Shown piece after piece: positions 16,701-24,180 of a stretch of DNA of 37,074 nt. Position 1 is the stretch's first letter. Every line of letters begins with the position of its first letter. A program made the translations under genes and the position numbers. The DNA lies in assembly GCA_033765345.1 (NCBI GenBank), contig JANRIC010000086.1, positions 1 through 37,074 of the forward strand, written 5' to 3'. The notes under the pieces are model-generated. The model was not told the DNA's origin. It saw nothing but the letters and a program-made list of their open reading frames with translations, and ran no database searches. The DNA is from JANRIC01 sp033765345. GTDB taxonomy: Bacteria; Bacteroidota; Bacteroidia; Cytophagales; Microscillaceae.

Positions 16701-17093
16701 TACCTGAGATTTAAAGAAATCGGTTTGCCCTCCTGTGATTACATTGTCATCATCAATGCCTACATTACTTTGCTGTAGGTCTGTGATGGAATTGTAAATA
16801 AAAATTTTGGCTTTAAAATACGGGGTATATCCAAGAATATCTGTGATTTCATCAAATTCAGACTCCAGATAGCGGGTAGCAAAGTTGGCTAACCTTGAAC
16901 CATTATCGTAGTAATAAATGTCAAAATTAAAGGTGCTAAGGTTTCGCCAAGTGAATTTTTTGTATTGAATGCGATTTTTACCAAACTTTTCCTGTGTATT
17001 CTGAGCGAATGTGTGTGAGGATGTTAGGAAAAGTATAAAACACAAACCGAGTGTAATCTTTCGGGAGCTCTGCCGAATATTTTTGTTTATCAT
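13797..17093 (-). CDS. Outer-membrane protein: degenerate peptidase domain, TolB-like propeller, BamA-like barrel
   Basis: A product of about 1098 residues from the ATG at 17093; the longer frame to 17171 starts at a non-ATG codon before the signal peptide. Residues 1-31 are a signal peptide ending TFAQ. About 35-290 resemble a gluzincin (peptidase MA-like) domain, but the expected HExxH helix reads IALMLIREMMFGG, so it is probably inactive. About 300-650 show repeated ISPDGTKIAYS and FSDDGNRIILSADR motifs of a TolB/PD40 beta-propeller. An acidic linker rich in Asp/Glu follows. The last 370 residues have alternating strands, aromatic girdles and a terminal Phe (LTFGYDF), as in Omp85/surface-antigen barrels. 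A TAnnTTTG element lies 76 bp upstream. Likely role: envelope assembly or transport; the substrate is unknown. Confidence 0.82.
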   Translation of the reverse strand: MINKNIRQSSRKITLGLCFILFLTSSHTFAQNTQEKFGKNRIQYKKFTWRNLSTFNFDIYYYDNGSRLANFATRYLESEFDEITDILGYTPYFKAKIFIYNSITDLQQSNVGIDDDNVITGGQTDFFKSQVEIPYTGNEVDFKIELRKGIALMLIREMMFGGSLKDMLQSSYLGKFSEWFLLGAAAYVAEGWSEEMDDHLRDLLNNRKLKKPNLLSGDDAVLVGQSIWNFIAEEYGAANISNILNLARIIRNERNSIGSSLGIRYKSFLDRWEEYYRIMGQEVLANTEDAAYDFKLRKRNRKGFEFNELKISPDGTKIAYSENFNGKYCVIVQNLLTKKRRVLLRYGYKAINQRYDDNIPLLAWRDNNNLGIMLAKKGETKLSVYNLKKKKSYERIWYFFNHVSGFDFSDDGNRIILSADRTGQVNFKTGQNDVFVFDLETTTLEQVTDDWFDDLDPEFLPNSNLAFTFSSNRTDDTLRSTLLTDRGNFNIELNNYDIFVYNPLLSSTRVQRLTDSPAKDLKPRVYDNNTILYLNQEEGISQLHKVDIKTGKSQALSNYNQSMRRFDMNRIENGLAFLMLKKGRLFPYYDKDFNLNNNATTNFITGRMKILGGRNPESRIITPRKTPENFTDSSEVVPPSNQLDYQEDEIDTDNYEFDQDIVQEKQSGLDKAREEMQDMVDQTAEEKVKVVGPYDYEPRFRTENVVTSVQIDPLRGWGFLMNLTTSDLLENHKIRGGFFLVTDLKSSDFFAEYQYYGHRLDYKLRFDRKTIFLNNSDLTQRYTQNKASTTISYPIRNTSRISITPFYTSTLWTSLDLGFIPFRNHRIHYAGARVEYVYDNTVLNGQNMIAGTRIKIAYENYQSVVFNKGFKDQIADPIGIKTDDLSFDKLSVDIRNYTKIHRDLIFAVRIAYGRFGGNAPKNFLLGGMDNWLFNQTDDGGGDVNPLATAFNQDNSDLLFTEFVTNLRGFNYNKIAGENFFLANLELRFPIIKYLFGKRVNSNFLKNLQLVGFYDVGSAWTGISPFNRENSINTRNIFQPGAPFTATVNDFKNPWLAGYGAGLRTVLLGYYLKLDVAWGIEDFIVADKPKFYLTFGYDF

Positions 17094-17168
17094 AGTACTC
17101 AAATGGATAGTTGACCCACTAAATCTTATAGGAAAATGGATATTTTCAATTATAATATACAGAGATAA

Positions 17169-17176
17169 CAAAGATA
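17169..17176 (-). promoter_or_regulatory. Possible -7 element (TATCTTTG) of the propeller/barrel gene
   Basis: CAAAGATA on the plus strand reads TATCTTTG on the minus strand, matching TAnnTTTG, 76 bp before the ATG at 17093. No good -33 TTTG is seen at the usual spacing. Confidence 0.4.
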
Positions 17177-17257
17177 AAAAATTAACTTTCTTTTTGTTTT
17201 TAAACCACAGTATTTATTTTAAGTTCCCGGAATTATCTGACAAAGACTTCTTTTTCC

Positions 17258-18568
17258 ATGGAATTCGACAAAATATTAAGAACATACATAGAACATCTGT
17301 TAAAATTACAGGAAGAACATCAAAACACTCCGCTTACTCTTGATGAGTTAGACCGCTTGCACCAGGAATTAGGCCTAACCCCTCAAGAATTAGATTTTAT
17401 TGATAAAAAATTCCAGGATTATCATCATCGGGGACTTGGGTTTTTCCGCTACCAGGATTGGGATAGAGCTATTCAAGAGCTTGAGCAGGCACTTATCCTC
17501 AAGCCTCTTCACATGGAAGTACTTGATCTGTTGGCGGAGGCCTACATGAACCGTAGTAGAAAAAAACATAGCCCTAAAGACCATCAAAAAGCCCTGTATT
17601 ATGCAGAGCGATGCCTACAATCCGATCCTCGCAATGAACGGGCACTTTATCTGATTGCCCAACTCAGGCGAGGCTCACACACTAGGCACAGGACTCAGCA
17701 TCTACTTAAGGTTTTTATAGGCCTGATGATGGCTATACTTCTGGCATTCAGTGCTTATCTGCTTGGGAAGATGTACTTTGAGCCGATTCCTGCTCAAGAG
17801 CAACAACCAGCTCTCCATAAGCAGGAGGTTTCAGCGACTCAGATTCCGGTTTTTATCCGTGATGAAAATGCCTCTCGGGGTTTTGAAGTAGCGGTGGAGA
17901 GTTCATTCATAGAAAGGGATGCCGATAAGGCCTTTTATCATATCCGTGCTTGTCTGATCAATAAAAAATATGATCTAAGCGAGCTGGAAATTCGTCTCAT
18001 CCTTAAAAACAAAGCTCATAGGCGGATTCAGGATATAAAAATTGACTTGTTGAATACTGACCAACCTGAGCTACTGGCTGGAGATGCGCTACCCTGGATA
18101 CAAATCGTAGCTTTGGATGACCCAGACTCTGCTCCAGTGGAGGCTGAAATAGTCATCGAGACAAGCAAACAGGAGCCTACAAAATACAACCCGGATGATG
18201 CCCTCACCTTATTGCTCCAATGGGAGAGCGGCTCGTCAAGAGACCTCATTTTGAAAGAACGCCGTCAGGTGATTTTACCTCACCCGGATGATTTTGAGCA
18301 CGAAATCACTTTTGAATTTATCAATCAGAAGGATGTACCAATTTATATATGGAAGGTGCAGGTAAACTGGTTTGATAAGTCTATGCGCCAAGTACATAGC
18401 ACTTTGCTGGATTTGGTTGATTCCAACGCCCCCTCTCTAAGTCCGGGGCAAAGAAGAAGGATAAGTTTTAAACAACTTATTCCTATCAAAGTAGATGATT
18501 ATGAGGAATACCTGGTGGAGGTTATTGAATGCGTTGATGAAGCTAGTTTAAAAAAAGGAGGCAATTAG
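17258..18568 (+). CDS. TPR-containing single-pass membrane protein, unknown function
   Basis: A 436-residue protein. Residues 1-50 are helical, followed by two or three tetratricopeptide units (about 55-135; HRGLGFFRYQDWDRAIQELEQALILKP is a clear one). One membrane helix follows at 149-169. The C-terminal 260 residues are mainly beta and charged (VESSFIERDADKAFYHIRA, FEFINQKDVPIYIWKVQVNWF) and match no family I can name. With no signal peptide, the TPR part should be cytoplasmic and the beta-rich part periplasmic. It is divergent from the propeller/barrel gene (164 bp apart), which may suggest a shared envelope role. Its last codons overlap a hairpin that serves the convergent redoxin gene. 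Confidence 0.7.
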   Translation: MEFDKILRTYIEHLLKLQEEHQNTPLTLDELDRLHQELGLTPQELDFIDKKFQDYHHRGLGFFRYQDWDRAIQELEQALILKPLHMEVLDLLAEAYMNRSRKKHSPKDHQKALYYAERCLQSDPRNERALYLIAQLRRGSHTRHRTQHLLKVFIGLMMAILLAFSAYLLGKMYFEPIPAQEQQPALHKQEVSATQIPVFIRDENASRGFEVAVESSFIERDADKAFYHIRACLINKKYDLSELEIRLILKNKAHRRIQDIKIDLLNTDQPELLAGDALPWIQIVALDDPDSAPVEAEIVIETSKQEPTKYNPDDALTLLLQWESGSSRDLILKERRQVILPHPDDFEHEITFEFINQKDVPIYIWKVQVNWFDKSMRQVHSTLLDLVDSNAPSLSPGQRRRISFKQLIPIKVDDYEEYLVEVIECVDEASLKKGGN

Positions 18569-18575
18569 CCTCCTT
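18555..18575 (-). terminator. Terminator of redoxin gene, overlapping the end of the TPR gene
   Basis: Stem AAGGAGGC/GCCTCCTT (18555-18562 and 18568-18575) with a 5-base loop. On the minus strand it is followed by seven T residues, so it should terminate the redoxin transcript. The same bases encode the last codons (KKGGN) of the convergent TPR gene. Confidence 0.8.
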
Positions 18576-18580
18576 GTGGA

Positions 18581-19156
18581 TTAGTTCTTAATCATACAAC
18601 CCGTAGGTTTTTGATAATCGGTAGAGGGCGAGCTTTTAGCCAGGAGAGCATCTAGGGCTTCTTTGAGGTAGTAATGCTCTACTTCTTCGGCAACCTGTGG
18701 ATTATCATCTATGGCACCGTGATATTTCATCAGGAAATGCCCCAAGCTATACTGCAACACAAAAACCTCTGGGGTTTTGGTAGCTTGTAGCTTTTGGGTG
18801 ACTTTCTGTTCGGTATCCAACAAATAAGGTAAGTTATAGGTTTGGGCATTTTGCTTCATCGCCTCAGGGCTATCCTGTGGATTTTCAGGATTGATGAGTA
18901 CAAAACGAACTCCTTTTTTACTATATTCATCGGCAAGTTTACTGAGTCGCTCCTGGTATGATTTGGCAAAAGGACAATAGGTGCTGGTTATAATAAGTAC
19001 CATCGCCTTATCCTGTGTATAGTCAGCCAGATTAAAATTCGTATCATCCAGCAAATTTTTAAGGCTAAAACTCTCCACATTAGAGTTAATCTGAGATTGG
19101 CAGAAGCTCATCGCCATCCATCCCCAAATCAGACTTAGCCAAATTACTCTTTTCAT
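18581..19156 (-). CDS. Exported redoxin / thioredoxin-fold protein
   Basis: A 191-residue protein with a short signal sequence (about 1-20) and a thioredoxin-like fold. The active-site region is STYCPFAKSYQERL with Cys61 and no second cysteine, as in peroxiredoxin-like members. A cis-Pro motif TKTPEVFVLQ lies at 127-136, then GAIDDNPQ. A conserved C-terminal GCMIK places Cys187 as a possible resolving cysteine. This CPxAK...TKTP...GCxIK layout is typical of AhpC/TSA-like redoxin domain proteins. Likely role is periplasmic thiol or peroxide chemistry. It follows the phosphopantetheinyl transferase gene by 125 bp and has its own terminator. Confidence 0.85.
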   Translation of the reverse strand: MKRVIWLSLIWGWMAMSFCQSQINSNVESFSLKNLLDDTNFNLADYTQDKAMVLIITSTYCPFAKSYQERLSKLADEYSKKGVRFVLINPENPQDSPEAMKQNAQTYNLPYLLDTEQKVTQKLQATKTPEVFVLQYSLGHFLMKYHGAIDDNPQVAEEVEHYYLKEALDALLAKSSPSTDYQKPTGCMIKN

Positions 19157-19226
19157 GGTGTGTTAGTTGATTATTGTGTTTAAGTAACGTTTGGTAAACT
19201 TATAAAGTGTTATTTAGCGTGCTTAC

Positions 19227-19234
19227 CAAATATA
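19227..19234 (-). promoter_or_regulatory. Possible -7 element (TATATTTG) of the redoxin gene
   Basis: CAAATATA on the plus strand gives TATATTTG on the minus strand, 70 bp before the redoxin ATG. The nearest TTG lies about 26 bases upstream, longer than usual, so this is tentative. Confidence 0.35.
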
Positions 19235-19281
19235 AAGACAGATTATTTTTAAAAAAGTCACAAGTCCGCGACTATTATTTT

Positions 19282-19920
19282 TTAAAAAGCATAAGCAAGG
19301 TAATAATTTTTAAATTTCAAATAATGTACCGGATAGATTTTTTCCGAACCGTCATCCAAGATTAATCGTGTTTGGATAATGCCTTCATTTTCTACTTCAA
19401 AGGGGCTTAGGCGAATATTCTTGCTGAATGAAATTTTTTTTGCGCCGTAAAGTTTATACACAGCTTCTTTGACTACCCATACAAGCGTTAGTTTATGCAG
19501 GTCGCTTTGTGTAAAGGCGGCTTCTTCATCGGATAAAAATTTGTGGGCAATTCTCAGAATTTTATCCCGTACTTGCTCCATATCGATGCCAGTAGGCTGA
19601 AGTTGATGGATGATGGCTATGGAGTAATCGAGTGCGTGAGAAAGAGACACGTGAAAAGGAAGCTTGCATATGGAAGGTTTGTCGAATTGATCTTTTTGAA
19701 TGCCAGGATATTTGATTTGCCAGTGTTGCAGAATATACTTGGCAGCGAGGCGGGCGGCAAGTGATTCTTTCTGCTTTTCGGGGTGGCTGATTTTATCCAG
19801 AAAATCCAGACAAAAGTCGGGGCTATCCAGCAATGTAATCAATTCTTGCACCGATTCGGTAATATGCCATAATCCCCAGCAACTATAAGGATTAATTTCA
19901 CGAAGATGAATAAGAGGCAT
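19282..19920 (-). CDS. 4'-phosphopantetheinyl transferase
   Basis: Transfers phosphopantetheine from coenzyme A to a serine of acyl or peptidyl carrier proteins. The 212-residue length is that of the Sfp-like group. Motifs: GIDMEQV with Asp113 and Glu115 (magnesium), FLSDEEAAF, and WVVKEAVYKLYG with Lys151, Glu152 and Lys156. The upstream SICKLPFHVSLSHALDYSI contains the substrate-contacting SLSH. No carrier protein or synthase gene is adjacent, so it may serve fatty acid synthesis. It starts at ATG 19920 behind a good promoter match. Confidence 0.92.
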   Translation of the reverse strand: MPLIHLREINPYSCWGLWHITESVQELITLLDSPDFCLDFLDKISHPEKQKESLAARLAAKYILQHWQIKYPGIQKDQFDKPSICKLPFHVSLSHALDYSIAIIHQLQPTGIDMEQVRDKILRIAHKFLSDEEAAFTQSDLHKLTLVWVVKEAVYKLYGAKKISFSKNIRLSPFEVENEGIIQTRLILDDGSEKIYPVHYLKFKNYYLAYAF

Positions 19921-19956
19921 GGGAAATATTAATCAGGGTTTAAGGCTAAACTATGA

Positions 19957-19991
19957 CAAAGTTAAGCCCTAAAATTTATTTTTATATCAAA
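19957..19991 (-). promoter_or_regulatory. Probable promoter of the phosphopantetheinyl transferase gene
   Basis: On the minus strand TTTG (19991-19988) and TAACTTTG (19964-19957) are 23 bases apart, within the Bacteroidota range. The start codon lies 36 bases downstream. Confidence 0.5.
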
Positions 19992-20023
19992 ATTTAATTG
20001 TCAATAGAATTTATATAGCATAA

Positions 20024-21172
20024 TTATTTAAAACCGATCTTGGGTTCATTGACCACAAAATCCGAAAAATCTTCTTTGAGGGGATTATTAAAGATTTGAG
20101 CGAGTGTGACCGGTTCTGTAAATATCTTACCAAGCTTGTTCATTTGTGCAATTCGATTGGCGTGATCAGCTGGAATTTTATCAAATTTATGAATTCCTAG
20201 CAAACGCCCTTCTCTTAACAAAGCTTTGTCGAGATTTCGGATATCTGTATTAAAGGTAGAAATGATTTTTAAATTGAGTACATCTGAAAGTAATCCATCC
20301 GAAATATTAAGCAGATTGGCAATAGAGCCTTTGTCGGTATTAAAACTATCCCGCGCCTGTACGGTATCTTCGGATTCCTCGATGATGAGTACAGAATTCT
20401 GATAATCCGAAATAAAGGTAATAAACTGAGGATCAGCCATTTCACGAAGCAGGGTAATGGGATAAAAAATAAAATTGGTTTCGTTGTGAGTTTGTGAGAT
20501 CAGATAGCGGATGTAATTGGTTTTGCCGCTTCCGGTCAGACCGTGGAAAATAAATAAACCTGAGTGATCTTTCCGATGGATCAGATCCACAAATCGTTGA
20601 TGCTTAAGGTGGAAACCTTCTCCATAATAGAGGTCTAAATCAATGATATTGGGTTTTTTGATCTCGTATTTGTTGAGCCGCAGCCCGTCACGCGGCATCG
20701 AGCTTACGATATTGATATAGCGTTTGTGATCGTCTTCGGTTTCTATTTGGCATTCTTCGGCGATTTTGAAGATTTTTTCAAGCAATTCAACTTCAATAGA
20801 TTCTATGGCTAATAATTCGTGGGGGCGAAAGTTGATTTCAGTAAGTTTTTTGATGGTATCATTATTTACATTCATAATGATTTGCTCATTTTTAATAAAC
20901 AGATACCAATCTACGGAATAGCGTTGTTCCTTTTTGTTATAAGAGGTATTGTGTCGATATAGGTTGATTTCACCCAAATCGTGTTTTTTCAGTTCGGCAA
21001 TGAATTTATCCAGATTGACCAGGTAGTTATTTTCGAAATAATCATCTACGCTGAATTCTATGAGTTTTTGATCGAAGGAGTTGAGTAGATAATAGGATTC
21101 GTAAAAATAATTTCCATCAAAAATATTGTATTTGCCATAAAACTGGTGAGCGGGTCTTGTTTTTTGGGTCAT
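20024..21172 (-). CDS. Stand-alone AAA ATPase
   Basis: A 382-residue protein. The first 175 residues are not recognised; they contain WYLFIKNEQIIMNVN and look like a mixed alpha/beta adaptor. The AAA core follows: Walker A FHGLTGSGKTNY (Gly211-Thr218), Walker B SVLIIEESED (Glu265/Glu266), sensor 1 STFNTD (Asn308) and candidate arginine finger LLREGRLLG (Arg320/Arg323). The layout with LREGR is like Bcs1/proteasome-type classical AAA proteins. All ATPase residues are present, so activity is expected. The substrate is unknown. It is single and divergent from an adenylate cyclase gene across a 303-bp gap holding a large palindrome. Confidence 0.82.
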   Translation of the reverse strand: MTQKTRPAHQFYGKYNIFDGNYFYESYYLLNSFDQKLIEFSVDDYFENNYLVNLDKFIAELKKHDLGEINLYRHNTSYNKKEQRYSVDWYLFIKNEQIIMNVNNDTIKKLTEINFRPHELLAIESIEVELLEKIFKIAEECQIETEDDHKRYINIVSSMPRDGLRLNKYEIKKPNIIDLDLYYGEGFHLKHQRFVDLIHRKDHSGLFIFHGLTGSGKTNYIRYLISQTHNETNFIFYPITLLREMADPQFITFISDYQNSVLIIEESEDTVQARDSFNTDKGSIANLLNISDGLLSDVLNLKIISTFNTDIRNLDKALLREGRLLGIHKFDKIPADHANRIAQMNKLGKIFTEPVTLAQIFNNPLKEDFSDFVVNEPKIGFK

Positions 21173-21475
21173 AAATGCACCTGGGTTTTAATTATTTCAG
21201 AATAATCTTTGCTGAATACTTTCTATACTATATTCCTGCCAAACTTTTTGAAAACATCGAAAAATTTAGATAGAAAAGTGCCTTGTTCAGATTTTTTTTC
21301 TCTACGGAATATCTCTTGAATAAGTTTTACAAGACTTCATTTTTCTTTTTGGGAATAATTCCCAAAAAGAAAAATAACAAATTTTACCTTCTTTAGTTTA
21401 TTCTAATCAAATATCTGATTTACAAAGCTTTAATTCATTAGTTTATTATTTTCTTTTTTAGGCTTAATAATTGGC
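21173..21475. other. 303-bp divergent intergenic region
   Basis: It lies between the starts of the AAA ATPase and adenylate cyclase genes. It holds the 18-bp perfect palindrome at 21339-21375 and is otherwise AT-rich; no TAnnTTTG match that I trust. Confidence 0.6.
21339..21375. repeat. 18-bp perfect inverted repeat with one central base
   Basis: Arms ATTTTTCTTTTTGGGAAT (21339-21356) and the exact complement (21358-21375) around one A. As DNA it is a nearly perfect 37-bp palindrome, 101 bp before the cyclase start and 167 bp before the ATPase start. Because it is upstream of both genes it could be an operator; as RNA it would be a long hairpin followed by A-rich sequence. Confidence 0.85.
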
Positions 21476-23491
21476 ATGTACTATAATGAAAGAAAAAGTA
21501 TTTTTCATAAATTCTACAAAACCATGATACGATCCGATGTTCGAGTAAGCAAAAAAACTTTTTTCATATTTCTTCTTTGGTTAGGAGTTCTGTTTTTGAC
21601 CAATGCCTTGGTCTGCCCTGCTCAAAATCAAGAAACCGATGCCCTGAAAAAAGCCCTCGATAACAAGCAACTTTTTGTAGAAGACCGCCTTGCTACTCTG
21701 CTTCAAATCTCTCAATCTTTGTCTGAAAGCAAACCCACAGAAGCCCTCAGCTATGCCAAACAAGCCGAAAAACTAGCTCAGGATACACACAATCGCCAAG
21801 GTTTGGCTACTTCTTATACCATTCAAGGGTATATCCAGGCTTTTCATTTTAACGAACCGCTTGAGGCATATACATACCACGAACAAGCTTATCAAATCTA
21901 TAAATCGCTCTATGAAGGCAATCAAATGGGTAAGTGGGAGCTTTATAGCTTCCTGGAAGACTATGCCATTCCTACTTACAAAGTCGTTTTAGAAAAAAAT
22001 GCTAAAAAAAGAAAATATCGCAAAGCCATAGAGAAATATAATCAATTAAATAGTGAATTTCTAGATTATCTCACCAAACTTACCTACGACACCAAAGAAG
22101 ATCTAAGCCAAACTCAAAATAAACTGGACAAAATAGACTCTCAGCTTCAGGATGTAGACCGCAAACTGGGAGAAAAAAATACAGAACTCAATAAAAAAAG
22201 TATTGAACTGCATAAAAAGAATTTATCTGAAAAAAAATTAATCCTTGATAAACTTAAGCTCTCTGGTGACCTTGAGGAAAAAGAAATAGAAGCTCTTGCC
22301 CTCAGCGATAGTTTATTGATTAGCGAGCTGGAGCTTCAAAGTAAAGCCCTCAAGCTTACCCGTGAAAAAGCCCGCAACGAAATGCTGGCCAAAGAAAAAG
22401 TACTCCAACAAGCGGAGATCGGCCGACAACGTATGATGAACGCTACGCTTTCTCTGGGCATTGCGGCAGTGATTTTGGTGCTTGTACTCATCTGGCACAG
22501 CCTCCGAGTTCAGAGAAAAGCTAATCGTCTGCTCAAACTCAAAAGTCAGGAAATCTTACAACAAAAAGAAGAAATCGAGACCCAAAGAGACAATATAGAA
22601 CGGCAAAATGTGGAACTGCAGCAGCAAAAAGAGGAAATCGAGGCGCAGCGAGATAACATCGAGCAACAAAATGCAGAACTTCATCAGCAAAAAGAAGAAA
22701 TTGAGGCGCAAAGAGATAATATTGAGTTTCAAAGCCGTGAAATCAAAGCCCAAAGGGATAACCTCCTTCTGATGAACCAAACCCTGAACAAGGAAAGGTC
22801 TAAATCCGAAACACTCCTATTGAATATACTCCCGGAAGAAGTCGCCCACGAACTCAAAGAAAACGGCTACGCAACGCCCAAACACTATGATCTGGTAAGT
22901 GTACTTTTTACGGATTTTAAGGGATTTACAGGCATTGCCGAACAATTGACACCCAGCCAACTGGTCAAGGAACTCAATTATTGCTTCCAGGCTTTTGATG
23001 AAATCATAGCCAAGTACGAACTCGAGAAAATCAAAACCATTGGAGATGCTTATATGTGTGCCGGCGGGCTTCCTGTACCCAATCGCACCAACCCGATCGA
23101 TGCGGTAAAGGCCGGACTCGCCATGCAGGAGTTTATGGAAGAATACAACACCGAAAAAATAGCCAAAGGGCAGCCTGTTTTTGAACTAAGAGTCGGGATT
23201 CATACAGGACCTCTGGTAGCAGGTGTAATCGGCAAAAATAAATTTGCTTATGACATCTGGGGGGATACCGTCAACCTAGCCAGCCGTATGGAATCCGGTG
23301 GAGAAATAGGTAAGGTAAACATATCTGCCACTACCTACGAACTGGTCAAATCGTACTTCAATTGTGTACATCGTGGTAAAATTCAAGCCAAAAACAAAGG
23401 CGAAATTGATATGTATTTTGTGCAAAAACGATCTTCTCTGTTTCAGGGTATTCAGAATATCACCAATTCACCGATTCAGATTGCCTCTTAG
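21476..23491 (+). CDS. Membrane adenylate cyclase (class III) with TPR and coiled coil
   Basis: A 671-residue sensor making cAMP. A signal segment (about 27-49, ending CPAQ) leads to an external TPR-like region (55-160), a long coiled coil (175-320), one membrane helix (324-343), and a cytoplasmic coil of three 21-residue repeats (QQKEEIEAQRDNIE, about 362-424). The class III cyclase domain is 465-650. Metal-binding Asp480 (LFTDFKGFT) and Asp524 (IGDAY) are present. Adenine-selecting Lys520 (EKIKTIGD) and Asp593 (YDIWGD), transition-state Asn600 and Arg604 (VNLASRMES) are also present. ATP specificity is therefore predicted. An alternative ATG at 21524 removes 16 residues and gives a cleaner signal sequence. 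It ends 2 bp from the convergent TlpA-like gene. Confidence 0.92.
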   Translation: MYYNERKSIFHKFYKTMIRSDVRVSKKTFFIFLLWLGVLFLTNALVCPAQNQETDALKKALDNKQLFVEDRLATLLQISQSLSESKPTEALSYAKQAEKLAQDTHNRQGLATSYTIQGYIQAFHFNEPLEAYTYHEQAYQIYKSLYEGNQMGKWELYSFLEDYAIPTYKVVLEKNAKKRKYRKAIEKYNQLNSEFLDYLTKLTYDTKEDLSQTQNKLDKIDSQLQDVDRKLGEKNTELNKKSIELHKKNLSEKKLILDKLKLSGDLEEKEIEALALSDSLLISELELQSKALKLTREKARNEMLAKEKVLQQAEIGRQRMMNATLSLGIAAVILVLVLIWHSLRVQRKANRLLKLKSQEILQQKEEIETQRDNIERQNVELQQQKEEIEAQRDNIEQQNAELHQQKEEIEAQRDNIEFQSREIKAQRDNLLLMNQTLNKERSKSETLLLNILPEEVAHELKENGYATPKHYDLVSVLFTDFKGFTGIAEQLTPSQLVKELNYCFQAFDEIIAKYELEKIKTIGDAYMCAGGLPVPNRTNPIDAVKAGLAMQEFMEEYNTEKIAKGQPVFELRVGIHTGPLVAGVIGKNKFAYDIWGDTVNLASRMESGGEIGKVNISATTYELVKSYFNCVHRGKIQAKNKGEIDMYFVQKRSSLFQGIQNITNSPIQIAS

Positions 23492-23493
23492 GC

Positions 23494-24069
23494 CTATTTG
23501 GATAGCTTTTTCAAGAAATCTTTAAAATTTTTAGTGTTGTAATTCGCCATTCCATAATTTTTAGAGGCTACCTGCCCTTGGGGCGAAATCACAAAAGTAG
23601 TCGGGATAGATTGTGTGTCATACACAGATGGAAGGCGGTTTTTGAGGAAGTAGATTGGAAATGAATAAGCTTTTTTTTTCACAAATTCACGGGCCTTTTC
23701 AGGGTCTTCGTCCAAAGACAGCATCACAAAAACAATCTGCTCGGAAGCCACTTCCTGATACAGACTATGGATGTTGGGCATCTCCGCAATACAAGGCGGG
23801 CACCAGGTTGCCCAAAGATTCATAAAAACCACCTTGCCCCGAAGCTCTGAAAATTGCAGCGTTTTTCCTTCAGACGAAATTAAGTCAAAGTCATATTCGG
23901 CTTTTTCAGGATTGGAGAGCTTGGTTTGAGGGTTCAAAATACCCGTAGACAGGATAAGTCTTTGAAGAAGGATGTGCCCTCCCATAAAATAAACTCCTGC
24001 CAGGATTGCCAGGAAAAAGCCCCACTCGCGCAGTTCTTTTTTGAATGATTTTTTGGGTTTTTGTGCCAT
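23494..24069 (-). CDS. TlpA/ResA-like membrane-anchored thioredoxin
   Basis: A 191-residue protein: basic N-terminus (KPKKSFKK), one membrane anchor (about 17-38), then a thioredoxin fold facing the periplasm. The active site is NLWATWCPPCIAEMP with Cys90 and Cys93. A cis-Pro motif QSIPTTFVISPQG follows. Such proteins reduce disulfides in cytochrome c maturation or other envelope proteins. It lies 111 bp downstream of the lipocalin-like gene on the same strand, across a repeat-rich gap, and ends tail to tail with the cyclase gene. Confidence 0.92.
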   Translation of the reverse strand: MAQKPKKSFKKELREWGFFLAILAGVYFMGGHILLQRLILSTGILNPQTKLSNPEKAEYDFDLISSEGKTLQFSELRGKVVFMNLWATWCPPCIAEMPNIHSLYQEVASEQIVFVMLSLDEDPEKAREFVKKKAYSFPIYFLKNRLPSVYDTQSIPTTFVISPQGQVASKNYGMANYNTKNFKDFLKKLSK

Positions 24070-24106
24070 AATTATCCCGAAGATAATGCAAAAAAGGAAT
24101 CTTTAT

Positions 24107-24174
24107 TTGAAAACCTATAAGGTTTGGGAAACCTTGTTGAAAACCTATAAGGTTTGGGAAACCTTATAGGTTTT
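24107..24174. repeat. 30-bp direct repeat ending in a 16-bp perfect hairpin
   Basis: A 27-bp sequence beginning TTGAAAACCTATAAGG occurs at 24107-24133 and 24137-24163. The second copy continues into an exact complement, giving 16-bp arms (24140-24155 and 24159-24174) around GGG. AAACCTATAAGGTTT palindromes are common intergenic repeats in Bacteroidota. The hairpin starts 7 bp after the lipocalin stop and may end its transcript. Confidence 0.8.
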
Positions 24175-24180
24175 AGAAGT

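Noticed and set aside
17094..17171. Upstream extension of the propeller/barrel protein
   Set aside because: It would place 26 residues before a normal signal peptide that has its own ATG at 17093.
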